Of a stretch of DNA of 64,000 nt, positions 24,521 to 37,650 are shown piece by piece. The position numbers and the translations under genes were made by a program. The notes below the pieces were generated by a model, which saw only the letters and a list, made by a program, of their open reading frames with translations, was not told where the DNA came from and did not search any database. The DNA comes from Paragonimus westermani (taxonomy: Eukaryota; Platyhelminthes; Trematoda; Plagiorchiida; Troglotrematidae), in NCBI GenBank assembly GCA_008508345.1, contig QNGE01002680.1, positions 35,920-99,919 of the forward strand, in the 5' to 3' direction. Within the stretch, counting starts at the first letter, position 1. Every line of letters begins with the position of its first letter.

Positions 24521-25450
24521 CCCTTCTGTTTCATTATTTGTTTGTCCATTTTTCCGTAATGATGTCCATACAGAAGGACATATCAAGGATATAAATCACT
24601 ATGTAGAACTGCTCCTGGGAACTTAGAGAATGGTTTATTCTAAACAGCATAACTAAAAGAGGTGAGCTTCTAAAATATTCCTTACAGGTTGTTTACAGTT
24701 GGTTCCATCATTGTCCTTCGACGAAACTTTAACCGAGTCCAGTAGAACGTATCGCTGCAAAACATTTGATAACCTTTCGAGATAAAACACAAAGTGGTAT
24801 GAGTTTAAAGAACGGACTCTATGGAGTCATCAGCGTGAACAAGAAAGATCAGAACTGATGATCTGGAAGGACTAATTTGTTTGGCCCTAGGACAGCAGGC
24901 ACCAAATACTACAGTGGACAAGTGATATACTCTACCGTGCTTGAAGGGGGGCAAAACATTGCAAACGTGAGAACAACTCTAACAGAATTTTGAGCTTTAC
25001 GGAATTTTTTAAAACAGCAGGTCAATAGAGAGTTGGGCGCTTCCTGAGGTCATTGTATATAGCGTTAATTAGTTCACTTCTAGTTTCAAAAGTTTGTCGA
25101 ACGTATGTGAATCGTGCAACCGCATACAAAGGAGTTTTTCAGCTTTCTTACCGCTTCAAGTGTGTTACAAATGTGTTACGGTGCGGCTGTACTGACCTAT
25201 AAAACCATAAATAGGGGGGCGGATGACTAAATAGTGAAATCTTGCCAAAACATCTTTATTTACATCAAATTCCTTCATGAGGCCAAACATGCTGGTCACT
25301 GAAGGCTCCAAAATGAATTTATTGTAGCTACACACACATTTGAGTATAACATACAATGAACAATACAGAATATTTCATAAACACTCTTTCAAACCTAATC
25401 GTTTATTAATTATTTTTTATAGGGAACAGATATATTGGGTTCCAGGAACC
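24521..25450. other. Putative intron
   Basis: Nothing was recognised. Confidence 0.4.
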
Positions 25451-25730
25451 TTATTGCTTGAGCAGTAAGTCCAATTTTTTATGCGTGTTATTCACCCTAT
25501 CAGGCAAACTGTGCCAATACTGAATTGCAACGCTCAAAACGTCTGGAATAATCATTTGCGTAAATTGCAATACCCTCAACCAAACAGACGACAGTTGTGT
25601 GTAAACATGCATCCCGTGGCTTAGATCGTCTAGCAACGTAATGGTCACTACACGGAATGGAGGATAGTAGCTCATACCATATTGATCCTGTCGAAATGTA
25701 ATTTCCAGTATCCGATGGGACTTCACCCAT
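25451..25730 (-). mobile_element. Possible LINE ORF C-terminal remnant
   Basis: The minus-strand frame of 91 codons ends VLSVAIQYWHSLPDRVNNTH, which resembles the R--N-WN-LP--V motif near the end of CR1-type LINE proteins. The rest is not recognisable, so the call is tentative. Confidence 0.25.
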
Positions 25731-28700
25731 CTGGAAGATAGTAACTAGAAGCATGATGTAACATCGTTCTTCGGGACTATAGCAGGCACTAAGGGAAGAA
25801 CAGTTTCAGTGACCATATCTCACTGTTCGAACTAATATACACAACTTAATTAGCTTGCGTCAGTAGCGGTTATACACATTCCTCTTAAGGTGTTCAAAAC
25901 CCCTCGATGGCTATGCAGAGGAAGATCCGTTCTTGTCATCTCAAGAGCACCAAACACATTTTTGCAACCATCTCGTGACAAAAATTAAAACACGAGTAAG
26001 TCCACATCACGATCTCCACGTTCCTCCTTGAAGTGATTTTTGCATCATTAAATGTGCTACGCATTTTACGAATCAAGGAAACATTTCCAACTGAATGTTC
26101 GAAGACGGACCTTTCAGCCCTGTGTTTTTCACAGGGAAGTGAATTCAAAAGTATGCCTTTGTATATTCTAGAACGAGCGATTCAGTACTATTAATGCCAT
26201 TCAAGCACTAAGGCTGAAAGGAATGAGTTACTCATCTGTGATTGAATTGGTGTTTTTAATATAATAATATACCACAAGACTTTGTAGTCACAAGCTTTTC
26301 TCACCAGAAGTCCTGAACAATCAATGGTTTCGACAGCACGACTGACTGTATAAACCATGCTCATAATATTCATATCTCTGTGCGATGCCGACTGGTTCTC
26401 GCAGCCACTTCGAGTAATTGACCTCGACCCTATAGACCACTTTTTGAATCATACTGGCTCAAGGTTTCAATAGAATATGTAACTGTAATCACTAGTGTGT
26501 CTGATTTAGAAGCATCCACAGAAATAGTGATGGATCAAACAAGGTCTTACCATGTGAATTTATAAAAGCATATATTTTTGCAGTTACCCCGGTCAAAGTT
26601 GAAAATCGGTAGTACTTTATAAGGAATCCAACCTGGTGTGTCGTTGTTGATCAGTAAACTCAGAAAATGTACTCTTTCTCTAGTTTTACACAATTTAAGT
26701 TTAAGCAATTATAATCAGTTTACTCCATTTCCTGACGTGGCTTGTAATTCATCGACTTCAGCGTGGATAACCATTTTTTGACCCTATCCAGTCACGTGAC
26801 TCTGTCGCTCTTTGACTTGGCCGACGTCTTTAGAGAATTACAGACTTTATGGAATGAAACAACCGCCGCGAAGCATTCTAAAGAGCTTGCCGTAATTAAT
26901 TTTTCATTCGTGATTATGTCGTAAGATCAGGTAAATCCGAATTTGGGACCAATTTTCAGGCTAGTTTGTAAACCGGTAACTCGAATATTTGTCCGTATTC
27001 TGCAAAAGTCACCTAAGCCATCGATATAAGAGACAGCCAATATATGTACACAGAGGTGTGGTAGGTTTTCAAAGGGGACATATACCTCCACAACTGGTTG
27101 CATGGGTTTATCGTTGCAACTGACCGCATCAATCTGACAATCAAGAGTGTAGTAATCATTTGTCCATTATGAGGTTTCTTAGCCTCGTCGTTTATCGTTA
27201 ACTACAGACTTGGCAGTATGACCAACGGATATGTCCCTTAGCCCCAAATTTGTCAGTCATCGATACTAACAAGGCTAGCAATGAAGACGATGATAACCCC
27301 AAGACAGAGGACTCTCACGTCATGTGCACTGCTCAAGTTAGATCACACCAGTGTCCAAAAGTGCAACTAGCAGACATTTCAGGTAAAAGTATCCAACTAA
27401 CAAATTGTTAGGAAAGAAGTATGCTGAACATTTTGACGCCTATATCTCATTAAACAGTCCAGTGAGCATATTCGACACAGCTTACTTCTTGAACGGCTAA
27501 TTGGGATGTTGGGGAGAAAAAAATAATGGTTGCGCGTTTAGATAATACAGTGTTTATTTCAAAACCCAGACTGAACATTTACTTAATGGAACCACATGAC
27601 TCACAGCGCATTGTTTCCGTCACTTGTCATGATTGACAGACAGTCGAAAGTGATTACATCTCAAACCTCGTTAAAAAGTCCCAGATTTCCTAAGGATGCG
27701 GTCTATTCAAAACCAGTTTGTTAACTATTTCTCTCGAGAAGACGACCGAACACACGTTTTTAATTGTGGAGATATTCACGAAGTAAAAATGTTGGGATTT
27801 TGTACCTATTTCTAAAACTCGTTTCCCGTGACTAATAGAGACGCACTTGCACAATAATTGACCCACAAGCGGTTCACGAATGACGGAGTAGCACACCCTA
27901 ACAAGCCATCCTTATTGAAACATCACCGAAAGGTATCATTACCATTGCTACTCCCATTCATTACAAGCAACCATTTCTTTCAAAATGTTCAAAGGTTTTC
28001 TTTTTCTGCTTTAATCAAGCAACATTAGTTCAAACCTGTGCACATGTAATTATAACAATATTGCGATGTGATGGAAATGTCATCCAACCCGTGAAATCCT
28101 TGAAAATTTGGTTATCCACTGCCCGGACTCACCAGCTCGAAACGAGTTGTTTATGTATTACTTTAATTCTCCGCTATACACAAGACCTGTCTATGGCTGG
28201 CCATTGGAAAAGATAACTCAGTCAACTCCGGTAGTGGATTTTCTTTCAGATCCAGAATGAGCCACGGCACGGTAGATCGCGGAGGCGGGAGTCGAGGCAA
28301 GTCAGTTGAAGCCAGTAATACGTCTTATAAGCCAGGAAAAGCTACACTTCAACCTGTAACACAATCATTTACCTAACTGATTAGGGCAGCTGGATCAAAA
28401 TAACATAATACAATGTTTTAAAAATTGGTAAACGGCTGCAGGCAGCCTCATTTGAAACGACTATTGGTTCGGTTATTTTGACAGGAAGTGAGCCGGATCT
28501 ATGAAGAAAGTGAGTCAGTCAAGAAAGAAGAAATTAGGCTTAGATTCCGTTAGCACAGCTGAATGTTACAGTGTTGGGTTGGTTGCCGTGATCATCACTT
28601 TGGCTGCCAACGTTTTGTCATCAAGCAAAGTATCATCAAGAGGCTGAACATATAAAACTAAGCGGCGCGTACCGCATCGCTCAGTTCTGTACTCTCAAAC

Positions 28701-28761
28701 TCGTTATCTTCAACTCGTTTCATCCTCAACTGAACGTCATTCACTTTACTCTGTTTTGCAG
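25731..28761. other. Putative intron
   Basis: A 25-bp unit at 28485-28509 has good splice sites (acceptor TTATTTTGACAG, donor GTGAGT) but is not divisible by three and closes in phase 1. No other exon was supported. Confidence 0.4.
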
Positions 28762-28803
28762 GCAGCCAATTCGACAACAGATGGAGGCCCTATATTTTAG
28801 CAG
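28762..28803 (+). CDS. Micro-exon, 42 bp
   Basis: The acceptor is CACTTTACTCTGTTTTGCAG and the donor is GTGAGTTTTG. Phase 1 reads SQFDNRWRPYILA; phase 0 has a TAG. A second good acceptor (CATTTGCCATTTTGCAG at 28860) follows 57 bp later and its phase 1 frame is long and open, but no convincing donor was found there, so a second exon is not called. Confidence 0.65.
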
Positions 28804-30419
28804 GTGAGTTTTGTAACTTTCCCGCATACAGTGAAACCTACCACATTTGCCATTTTGCAGTGTATTATATTGTTCCGGGTTCCCTTCACAAAATCCGCCG
28901 GACTAAAAAGACATCATTTTATATGTCCGCGGTATTTTTTTCATTTCACCCCGACTTAATAGGACCAACTTTATTTATTTACGGTTCTTCAGTACTTTGG
29001 ACTGATTGTCTCCGTTGTTTTCTGTCTGCGTGAATAACTATGGGCCTTACCGCTTCAAAATAGCCAGATTTCCCAGAAAGCAATCGATGAAAATGTGAGT
29101 GAGGCCTAGCATTAGTCGCACTCTTATAATTGCTAATTCAATTCAATGGAGTTTGCAACACCTGGCATCAGCTTGATAGCGAGAGTTACCGGACTCAGAC
29201 AGCAGATAAATTACTAGTCTTCACCCTGATATAAGTTACTCTCTCCTGCCCACTTCCCTCGTGCATAAAAGGCAGTGAAGCTGCTCACAAGGAGTTGAGG
29301 AATGGCTTCACATGCGGAGACCGCGTACAAGAAGTGTTCTTCTTTAGAAGCGTGAAGTTTAAATTTTCCTTCTCCCCAGCCGAGCGCCATCTACAATCCG
29401 TCAGCCCAGTCAGCCCAGAAATTCCGTCACCTCAACTGACAGTGGCAGCTACGAACAGAAACATTACGAGAAGAGTGGATGCCAGCTATGTAGTTGTTGA
29501 GTGCTTGTGTTCACGTGATCATATGTTAATGCGTCGCTCTTTGACTACGTAATAACTGGCATGTATTCACAAATGTCATAAATAAAACTGTGCTGTGAAT
29601 TATTTTCTTAACTGAGACATATTTTCTCCTTGTTCATGTCACTCCAATAAAACAGCTTTGTGCACTAGGTCCCATTGAGTAAACTGAACTCAAAGCCATT
29701 CAAATCTTCTTTAAGCTTGAGCGAACAGTTACCTGTTCGCTACGTTCTGTTCACAAACTAACAGTCTTTTTTGTGCTGAAAGCTCATTATCCTAGTGAAC
29801 TGAAGCAGCCAAATATTTTTTTCATATACGTAGTTGCAGACGCCGGATGAACTGATCAAGCTTGTGTCGTCAACCAGGAGTGCGGGACGGCACAAGGATT
29901 GTTTATTCAGAGAATAGACACAAGCGTCTCCAAACTATCTCGAACACAAACATTCACTTGCACATAACAGAACTGTGGGACACCACAGCTGTCGCTGCTT
30001 ATTTCATGTACGGAAACCCCCGTTCCTGCAAGAGCGCAATCAAAAGTTTTTTTAAATAATTTTCTACGGTTTTCTTAAATACATCATTAAGTGCCTCCGC
30101 TGGCTACTCTCGGGCAGCTTAATGTGATAGTTCAGTGTCACTACAGTTCCCTCTCAAAAGAGTGTCCCAGCAACAACAAAAGTCGCTTGGAGTCTTTCCG
30201 TTATCTCAGTAGTCTGCAGACAGGCTGTTATAATGCCGATACACCTGGCGTGAATTCTGTTCTGTGGCCTACCACCTGCACAGCTGGCTTCATTGAACTC
30301 GATGTTGATAGTCCTCATTCCTACTCAAATACATCGAGCCACTACTTTCTACTACCGCTTAACGTCCCTCCAGTTTGCTAGAAATTTTCCAAAGCCAAGG
30401 TCTGTTGCATTCAGACTCT
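28804..30419. other. Putative intron
   Basis: It contains the unpaired acceptor at 28860 and a donor-like GTGAGT at 29095. No exon is called. Confidence 0.4.
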
Positions 30420-31160
30420 GCTGATCTCTGTATCAAACCCTCCGACAAGGCTGGAGCATAGTGCAAGACCAGATAAGTCTGCAGCCGAATGCTTCTCGGC
30501 AGCCTTCAGTACACTTGTCTGGTTCCGGATGATTAAACCTCACCGTCTCTGCTAAATCATCCGTATTCGTCCATTCAACTTCCACGTGGTCAAATGCCAG
30601 GGGTGGTGTGAGTCCGTATATCAGTTTGAACTGCCATTTCTTCTTTCCACCTTGTGGCGAGGAAAAGTGGGCTAACAGAATCATTGTTAAGACATCTCGG
30701 CTTCCGTTTCTCCACTGAATATGCGATTGTTTTTTCCGCTCACCTGTTTAAGTGGGTGTGGTATGGTACTGTACGAAATGGCCTAAACCTAAAACCTCCT
30801 AAACCATCCCAGAACTCCTCAGGTGTGCAGCGGAGGTCCTGACTTGCCAATACGCTTCATGGTATTCTTTGATCTGCGTGTCGGCACAGCCCGACATACT
30901 GTGTTTTTGCATTCAGCAGGTATGATGGCTGCTTCGATCGGACTCCAACAGCGCTCTTGATGACGCTGCTGAGAATGACATAGCGTAAACGAGACCGTCG
31001 CCACTGGGGCTAATTTGGACGTCCTTTAACCGCCGTCTTTCCTCTTGACAGTCAGCAGGGTTACTCGGTGACCATCGCCTCCTCTGAGGCGACCCATTTC
31101 AGCCTCGTAGGGCTTCTCCACGCCACATGTGTTTTTCTCCCGAGGAGCATCTAAATGGTC
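30420..31160. repeat. G+C-richer segment, probably mobile-element derived
   Basis: Base composition is noticeably richer in G+C than the surroundings, and short open frames are present on both strands (minus 30433-30684 and 30819-31004; plus 30091-30381) without a clear winner. That pattern is common for decayed retroelements. No domain was recognised, so the class is open. Confidence 0.35.
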
Positions 31161-33380
31161 GTCTGATGTGCCCTGTCAGTCATGACCCTGAGTACCGTAG
31201 TCACGTTCAAAAAGCCTCCGAAATTCTCTAGACGTTTTTACAGTCAAACGCCTGCGGTCATAGGACCCACATTCTCAAGCCCGGGGTTCTTGTGTATAGT
31301 GTGTTCTTGAGTTTAGTAAAAACGAACGGTCTGATTAACCTTGTTGAACCTCAGTTGTTGTGGTGAACGCAATCTTGACAGTCATCGGCAAACGGGCATA
31401 CGTTATTCTGTGATTATACGTGAGGGTACTGTGGGGAGAAAAATTACGGTCAATGCGGCGTTTCCCCGTTAGAAACCTTCATTCGTATGTTTGTCTCCGT
31501 TAGTTCCCTCAGAATACCACCAGACAAAGAGCGTATGGTTAATTCAAGGCTTTCGATGGAATGCCTGCAGTTAAGCTCATGTTTTGCTCGTATCCTTGAC
31601 CTTCTTTGAATGACAATGGGTATACCAGGGGCGTAATTTCGGTGGCCAAGTTGTCCGGTGTATCACAACACAATGGACTGGGACTAATGCAACGTCATTT
31701 CCGTTTTCAAATTCAGAATGCTCACCAATCATTTGTAATTTCACACAAAATGAAGTGACACAATGCTGGTGCAGCTCTGTACAGTAGAATGCAGTAAAAA
31801 CGATGAAAGTTACAGTGTTTTAGAGAAAAAATTAGGTTAAAAATTACACCACTCTTGTGAATGAATTACCCCTATTAGGTTCTCTTCTGAACGGTTTAAG
31901 AACGTGATTAGTACAAAATCAGTTGTCAGTGCAGACCTTGAGGCCTATACAGCAACTGGGTGCTTGATTAATCAATTAAAGATCAACGGTTAAGAAATCT
32001 TTCGAGCTCGGGAATTTTCGTAGACCTGGTGCGGATGTAGTCGTGTTCAAACTTCCACGCCCAATATACTGCTGGTAACAAAACATCTCGAACAAATTTT
32101 GATGGTAACTGTGTATTCCAAATTTCCAGTATATTCTGGCAATCAGATGGAATCAAATGCAGTGATTACGATACCATTCACGTAGCTACAAACGACAGGC
32201 CGTAAAAAGTAGCTATCGTTGAGCGCGAAAACGGTTTCAGTGCGATGAAAGCCACAGAAATACTGAGCAATTGTCGAATAGTCATACACTAGGTTACTAG
32301 TGTGACTAATAAAAGCGTGATCCACATGCGGAACGGTGTTGTAGAGCACCTCCTGTCACATACATTCAACATTGTGTTTGCTACTTGGCTCGTTGTGGTT
32401 ATTTCCACAGGACACAAATGTTCTTTGTCTAGTGTTAGTCAGTGAATGAGGTGACCTGAATTGAATGCTGCCCGATTTTGATTGCCGGTTTTGCAGTCAG
32501 AGAAATTTCAAAGTCAACTCTTCGTTGCTTTCTTGCTAGAGTGAGGCGGTAAGCCAATAGATCAACGGTCTTTCTTAATGCACTCCATACATCCATCCGA
32601 TATTCGTCTAATTATCGTTTTAGGGTTAATGCATCCTATCAGCCGCTTCAGAGACAGATGACCTTCGTTCTATCGTTGGTGTGAGCTCAGCTGAAACGTA
32701 CTTGGCGACAGCTAATCGTGATGTCTCTAATATGGAGCACAACAATTTGCTGAGCCTCCTGTAACCGTTAATGGAATATTACTGCAAACAACGTGGTACG
32801 CTCTAGTACAGTGTCAGTGACCGGGTTACCAAAGATTCTTCAGTGGTGAAATCCGCATTTGTCAAAGGCAGTCAGAAATTAAAAGCGGGAATTCCATGTG
32901 TGTTCCAAAAAACCAACGCACTAAAAGTTTTCATCCTAGCCTCACTCAGTAATAACCAAGTAACAACAGAATGCACAAATCATACCAAGAATCTAGAAGT
33001 GTTCAGTGCCCCCAGATCAGAGTTTAACCATTCTTGTTTATAAAAGAGTGCGGTTGAAGCTGAACTTGTTAAAGCACCATGTAGACATAGCTGCTTCTCA
33101 GCTAGAATATGTTCATTCGGAAATGAATTCACTACCCTCTTCGACATGGCAGAAGTCACTATAATAGACAAGCGTCTGCACGAATTATGCACAATTGCAG
33201 ACCAAATATTCTTCCCCGATACCATAGTTATAGGTGGCGTTAGTGGATTCTTGTGTGAACTGATCCAAAAATCCTGCTCGAGCACTCAAGATCCTGAATC
33301 ATCTTGTAAATTCCACGAAAAGCAGTTGGTTGGGCGGGTAAATAGGTGCAAATGTGAAATTTCTAAACTTCCGGCGTGGT
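31161..33380. other. Putative intron, no confident feature
   Basis: A 9-bp unit at 32540-32548 has a very strong acceptor and GTAAGC donor but is closed in phase 1. The stretch 33050-33340 is open in two plus frames and one minus frame and could be repeat-derived. Confidence 0.4.
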
Positions 33381-33460
33381 TTTGTAGCTCAGCTGGTAGG
33401 GCATTTTTTGCGTCTGGGTATATTGCTTCTGTCTTTGCTTCGAATCCAGATGAAGTCCTG
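33381..33460 (+). repeat. tRNA-like SINE head
   Basis: TAGCTCAGCTGGTAGGGC at 33385-33402 is a textbook box A, and CTTCGAATCC at 33438-33447 is a near-perfect box B, spaced as in a tRNA. The cloverleaf is not completed, so this is a tRNA-derived repeat rather than a functional tRNA gene. Confidence 0.6.
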
Positions 33461-33881
33461 GTTTTCGCGAATTGGCCTCTTTTAAATTATCAAATCTACT
33501 AAACTACTTACCGGTCTTCTGATTTCACTGTTCAAATTCGTAACTGGGGAAGGATGTTTTATAATTACCGGTAATAAGTAACGATTACTTGGAAAATAAA
33601 CTGTGGATGTCCACTAAGGTTCTTTAGACCGATTGTATGGAAAGAAGCATTTTCGGAAATTAACTTGAACAAACAAGCTGAGTGTAATATATTGGTTGAT
33701 CTGCATATCACAAGGGTAATAGTTGCATTTCCCTTATTTTGTACTAATAAGATGTTTACAATTCAACTGGCAAAGTTGAAGAATGTGTTGGCAATGGTAT
33801 TCGTGAAGCTGATTGTCCCAGTGGGCCCTCCTGCTGAGCTCTCACCAATCGCACTGACTGAAATTCTCTTCTTGCCTACAG

Positions 33882-33920
33882 GTAATCAAAAGAGATCAAC
33901 AAAGCCTCAAGGAATGTTTC
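33882..33920 (+). CDS. Micro-exon, 39 bp (first of a pair)
   Basis: The acceptor TTCTCTTCTTGCCTACAG and donor GTAAGTTTTG are both strong. Phase 1 reads NQKRSTKPQGMF. The QGMF ending parallels QGMW of the exon at 40556. A 48-bp intron separates it from the next exon. Confidence 0.7.
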
Positions 33921-33968
33921 GTAAGTTTTGTCCTGACTTCTTTCTCATTACATTCACCTGGATTTTAG

Positions 33969-34004
33969 GATCCAGTAATGTCCAACCGGGAGCGAACGGA
34001 TCAC
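33969..34004 (+). CDS. Micro-exon, 36 bp (second of a pair)
   Basis: The acceptor is ACCTGGATTTTAG and the donor is GTGAGTTTTT. Phase 1 reads SSNVQPGANGS, rich in small residues, Pro and Gly like the second exons of other pairs. Phase 2 is closed. Confidence 0.7.
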
Positions 34005-34587
34005 GTGAGTTTTTAAAAATATGAACTGTGATTAGTGGAAATCAATTAGGGCATATTGACCAACGTTCTGTGCTTGTTAATTTAGTCTGATAGGAAAGCG
34101 AAGCACATTCTGTTCCGTTCGCAAACACTCATATCTAGTTCGAATAGATACTTGATAAGTTCGTCAGCATTTTATGGTTCTAAAAACATATGGCCGTGCT
34201 TTCGTTTCTATCACCATGAGACATGGGTGGAAATATTCGTAATGCAGAACGGTGTAGAAGAAAAGATAACCCAGAGCTTTTACAGCACACACCTACACCA
34301 TGGTCACTGCTTACATCTAACTTAGGTAACCAATGGAAGTCATATTTAAGAATATATATATCCGCGGGTGAAAAGTACCACAAAGCAGTGACTCGTTACA
34401 AGTTCTGTTCACTCTCAATAAAAGCAATCAAAACAAGGAGGCCAATCTGGATTGTTACTGGCAAAACTTACATTTGCCAGTTTTTATTACTTAGTGTTTG
34501 TTTGTGGATTTTCCTTATTTAGTCGATAGCGATCAACGTAACATTACACTTTGTCTCCCAATCTACTCTTTCCTTCGTTCTTTTTAG

Positions 34588-34623
34588 AATCAAACGAACA
34601 GACACGAGCATGTGAAAAATGGA
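34588..34623 (+). CDS. Micro-exon, 36 bp (first of a pair)
   Basis: The acceptor CTTTCCTTCGTTCTTTTTAG and donor GTAAGTCTGC are strong. Phase 1 reads SNEQTRACEKW, ending in Trp like the first exons of the other pairs. Confidence 0.7.
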
Positions 34624-34672
34624 GTAAGTCTGCATTTTGCACAATTTTTCTGTTGTTTCTGCAGAATTGCAG

Positions 34673-34699
34673 ACGATCACATAAGGAAAGATGGATCAG
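34673..34699 (+). pseudogene. Probable second exon of pair with broken donor, 27 bp
   Basis: It starts 49 bp after the previous exon, the same spacing as other pairs, behind TTGTTTCTGCAGAATTGCAG. Phase 1 reads DHIRKDGS. The expected donor reads GGGATA instead of GTGAGT/GTAAGT, so this exon may be dead; a GT eight bases further on does not preserve the frame. An exon starting at the earlier AG (34665) meets a stop in phase 1. Confidence 0.3.
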
Positions 34700-34909
34700 G
34701 GGATAGGTCTTTATCTGAACAAATAGCTGGATATACGGTTAGTTGAATACAAATCAAACACACTTTTAAATGTGACTACCGGTTTACTCGGGCTGGAAGA
34801 AAGTAAGCGTGAGTTGATGATGCTCATAAAACTTAATTTCTCTAACGCTGAGTTTCAAACGAATTCACTACCATCGACTTCCGGTCTTAATGTTGTGACC
34901 GCGAAATAG

Positions 34910-34930
34910 GGTTGGATTCAGAGGATGCCT
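34910..34930 (+). CDS. Micro-exon, 21 bp
   Basis: AG at 34909 has only a weak pyrimidine tract; the donor is GTAAGAATG. Phase 1 reads LDSEDA. The frame and a good donor support it; the acceptor is the weak point. Confidence 0.4.
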
Positions 34931-35056
34931 GTAAGAATGTAGAAGTTGAACGAAGACACCAATTTCCACCTCCGACTTGTATTCACATCGTTGGAGCTCG
35001 TGCAATTTCTTTCTTCCCGCACAATACATACACACGTTTCCATTAGTCGCCTGCAG

Positions 35057-35083
35057 CTCCTGGTACTCCTGGCCCCAAGAACG
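35057..35083 (+). CDS. Micro-exon, 27 bp, collagen-like residues
   Basis: The acceptor is GTTTCCATTAGTCGCCTGCAG and the donor GTCAGT is acceptable but not ideal. Phase 1 reads PGTPGPKN. Its Pro/Gly content resembles the second exons of the pairs (SPGSNPF, QPGANGS). Confidence 0.45.
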
Positions 35084-35337
35084 GTCAGTTAGATTCTGAG
35101 CGTTCGATCCGTGTTGTGCTAATCATTTGCGAAGCCGTATGAAACATATCACTAGTCTTTGTATACTAGTGAGTGAACAAAACAGCTCCTGATACACATA
35201 CACTGGAATAGACAACGCATGTAAACAGCTTCCAACGCACACTGAAACGTGGTCGTACCAAACTGTGGGCAATACACCGCAAATTATGCAAATTCGGTTC
35301 ACGGGGAGCCGTATGACAAGTTGAAACAAGACCATGC
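35084..35337. other. Putative intron
   Basis: Nothing was recognised. Confidence 0.4.
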
Positions 35338-35560
35338 ATGATAGTGTGCCATTAATGAGTCATCATCATCATCATTTTAAGCTACGAGCCGTACCTGTGG
35401 GTAAATGGCACGGTAAACGGCACGCTACGTACTGACACCATCCACATGAACACTTCGTCGACACCGGTGGAAGCCACTGAGATGGCACTATTCAAGCAGA
35501 TGAAGTGATCGACAGTCTCGAACCGTCTGCTCTCAATTCCAACCCAAAAATGTAACAACA
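35338..35560 (-). mobile_element. Probable LINE 3' end with ATG-repeat tail
   Basis: Read on the minus strand, a G+C-richer segment ends in a (GAT)n tail (ATCATCATCATCATT on plus at 35362-35376). The orientation and tail type are those of the CR1-like LINE at 37735-38150, but the body does not visibly match it, so it may be another LINE family. Confidence 0.35.
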
Positions 35561-36889
35561 CTTTACACTCTGAGGGTACGGGTTGTGTATTGCAAACTTA
35601 AAGTGGCACGAGAGGTAAAAACACGTCATTTACGTTACTAATGTATGTCGCATAGAAGTGTCTGAATAATCAATCATATGATTTACTTCCGACACAATAT
35701 GTTAACTTTTGGTCAAGTTGCACCAAGGTTAGTTTTACTGAGTCTTGAAGGTATCACTGGCAAATAAATCAACCACAATTTCTCGATTCAAATGAACTAA
35801 AAAAGAACAACTGGAATGTGAACAGTAAAAATGCTCCGAGACGATGCAGGAAATTCCGCAGGTGGACAAATTTTACCAGTTTTTCAAATGAAATTAGCAC
35901 AATGCATTACAGGATCGACCGTGCACAACCAAGTCACACGGTCACATTAGATCAGCCTTGTTTGAATGAATGAACAACACAGCAGCTGAATTTGGTCACT
36001 GACTGGAGTCTGAAGTTGTTGTGGCTAACATCTCATGCTATCATCTAAGTGTACCCAATCAGGAGATCCACACGGCGATCCCGTCGCCCTTAATTAGCCG
36101 GGATCCATAAAACGTGTGAAGGGAGACCAATTAATCTGAAGATGTGTTATGATGCAAACATTATGAGCGAAAGAAAAATACGGTAGGAAAAATGTTGTAT
36201 AACCTAACAATTATATGGCAATTTTGCCTCCAATACACCCAGTCCGTGAAAGTGAATAGGATTTCAGCGTTTAGTAAAAGATGTCCACTGGTGGAGATGT
36301 CCAAACACTCAAAGAAAACCTTTCCGCAAAGACACAATAAACAAAACACTAGAATTCAGTTTCATTTGATCACCAAAACCCAATGATAGCACACATCCAA
36401 TATAGCATTAGAAGTAGAATTCACTCCCACCACCTGATACGCTCAGTCTGCTAGGGATTACTCAACAGATCGCACATGAACTGCATCATCACACCCAAAA
36501 GATGGAACACCATCGCCAGTGGTTTGTATCCAGCTGACACAATCGTATCATCCTCATTTATACTGTGGTAATGTTCGACACATACCGATCAGTGTGCCAG
36601 ATTATCGACTGACCACACATTTCAACTGAGGGTCGCACTCTTAGATCAAGTCAATCAACGGATGTGACGATGAGATGGGACTGAAGAGTTCCCTCACCCA
36701 TGCATTCGTTGTGTGAATTTCTGGGCTAGTCAGCGTTGTTAGCTGTTTGCGGCTGTGACTGAACCACATCACGTGTTGTTCACATGATCCGACTGTTCTG
36801 GAGTACATGTGAGGGGATTTCGTCATGAATGGCTTGGTGCTACCCACGTTGTGATCAAGGCCCCCTTGACCCCACTCAGCATTGTATTA
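35561..36889. other. Non-coding, nothing recognised
   Basis: No exon-like unit or repeat was supported. Confidence 0.4.
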
Positions 36890-37035
36890 TTGATTACTAC
36901 TTCGGGCATACTTGATGATTTATAAGAGACACAAATGCGACAGATCTGAACTTCGGATGGATTCGACCCAGCGATAGAAACAACATGCTCAGATAGGTTA
37001 AGTGCTCTACTGACTAAGTCACGAAGCCACACCCG
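36890..37035 (-). repeat. tRNA-related SINE-like element, family C
   Basis: On the minus strand the element starts GGGTGTGGCTTCGTGACTT, with box A-like TGACTTAGTCAGTAGAGC and box B-like GGGTCGAATCC about 40 bp further on, the spacing expected in a tRNA. The 3' body runs toward 36890. It does not match families A or B closely. Confidence 0.55.
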
Positions 37036-37569
37036 TAGTCATAATTACGACCATGGTGTGCTCGATTCGTTTGCATTTGTGATGCTGGCAAAAACCAGGA
37101 ATTCCTAAACAAATGGCGGATACTTTGCTGGTAATCACTGGGATCAGCGCTTTGAAGACATTCTTGGATCGTGGTAAATTTCAACTTATTTGTATACTAA
37201 AAGCCATCTGGAAGCAAATCTAGTCCGATAGTTTTCGGGGGAAGTCATGTCCACCAAAATTGATATCAGGTTAGGCATGACCAGGTTTCTATACCTGGAC
37301 GTTGGACCACTACTAACTGTGAGTACTGCCCAGATTGCCCAATTGTTGTGATCGGTAGTCCCAATATTGATAAGCCGTTTGACCGATATCTAAGAGTTTG
37401 ACTTGGATAAGAAACTCTACTCATGAGGTCATCATATGGAAGTAACAGTACAGTCACTGTCTCTTCTTAAGGTAACCCGTAATCCAAGCGTCATTCTCGA
37501 GTAAAAGCGGTACGGCGTTCGATCATACCTAATGTTTATCCCCTGAACTTATGGTCTTGACAACTACAT

Positions 37570-37650
37570 GTACCGCTTACAAGCTCTAACATGAGCGAAA
37601 TTCATTTACTGAGCCGTGTTTTCGAGACGGTGGTTTTGGAACCCACTTGG
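37570..37650 (+). repeat. SINE family A tail fragment
   Basis: AGCTCTAACATGAGCGAAATTC and the following bases match AGCTCTAATAAGAGCGAAATTC of the 41585-41800 copy. The tRNA-derived head is missing or unrecognisable here. Confidence 0.55.

Noticed and set aside
28485..28509. 25-bp interval with good splice sites
   Set aside because: Not divisible by three and TGA in phase 1.
32540..32548. 9-bp interval with excellent acceptor and GTAAGC donor
   Set aside because: TGA in phase 1; too short to judge alone.
33381..33460. Functional tRNA gene
   Set aside because: Box A and box B are good but the acceptor and anticodon stems do not pair; a SINE head fits better.
33146..33502. 118-codon plus-strand open frame
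   Set aside because: It runs through a tRNA-like SINE head, and two other frames are also open there.
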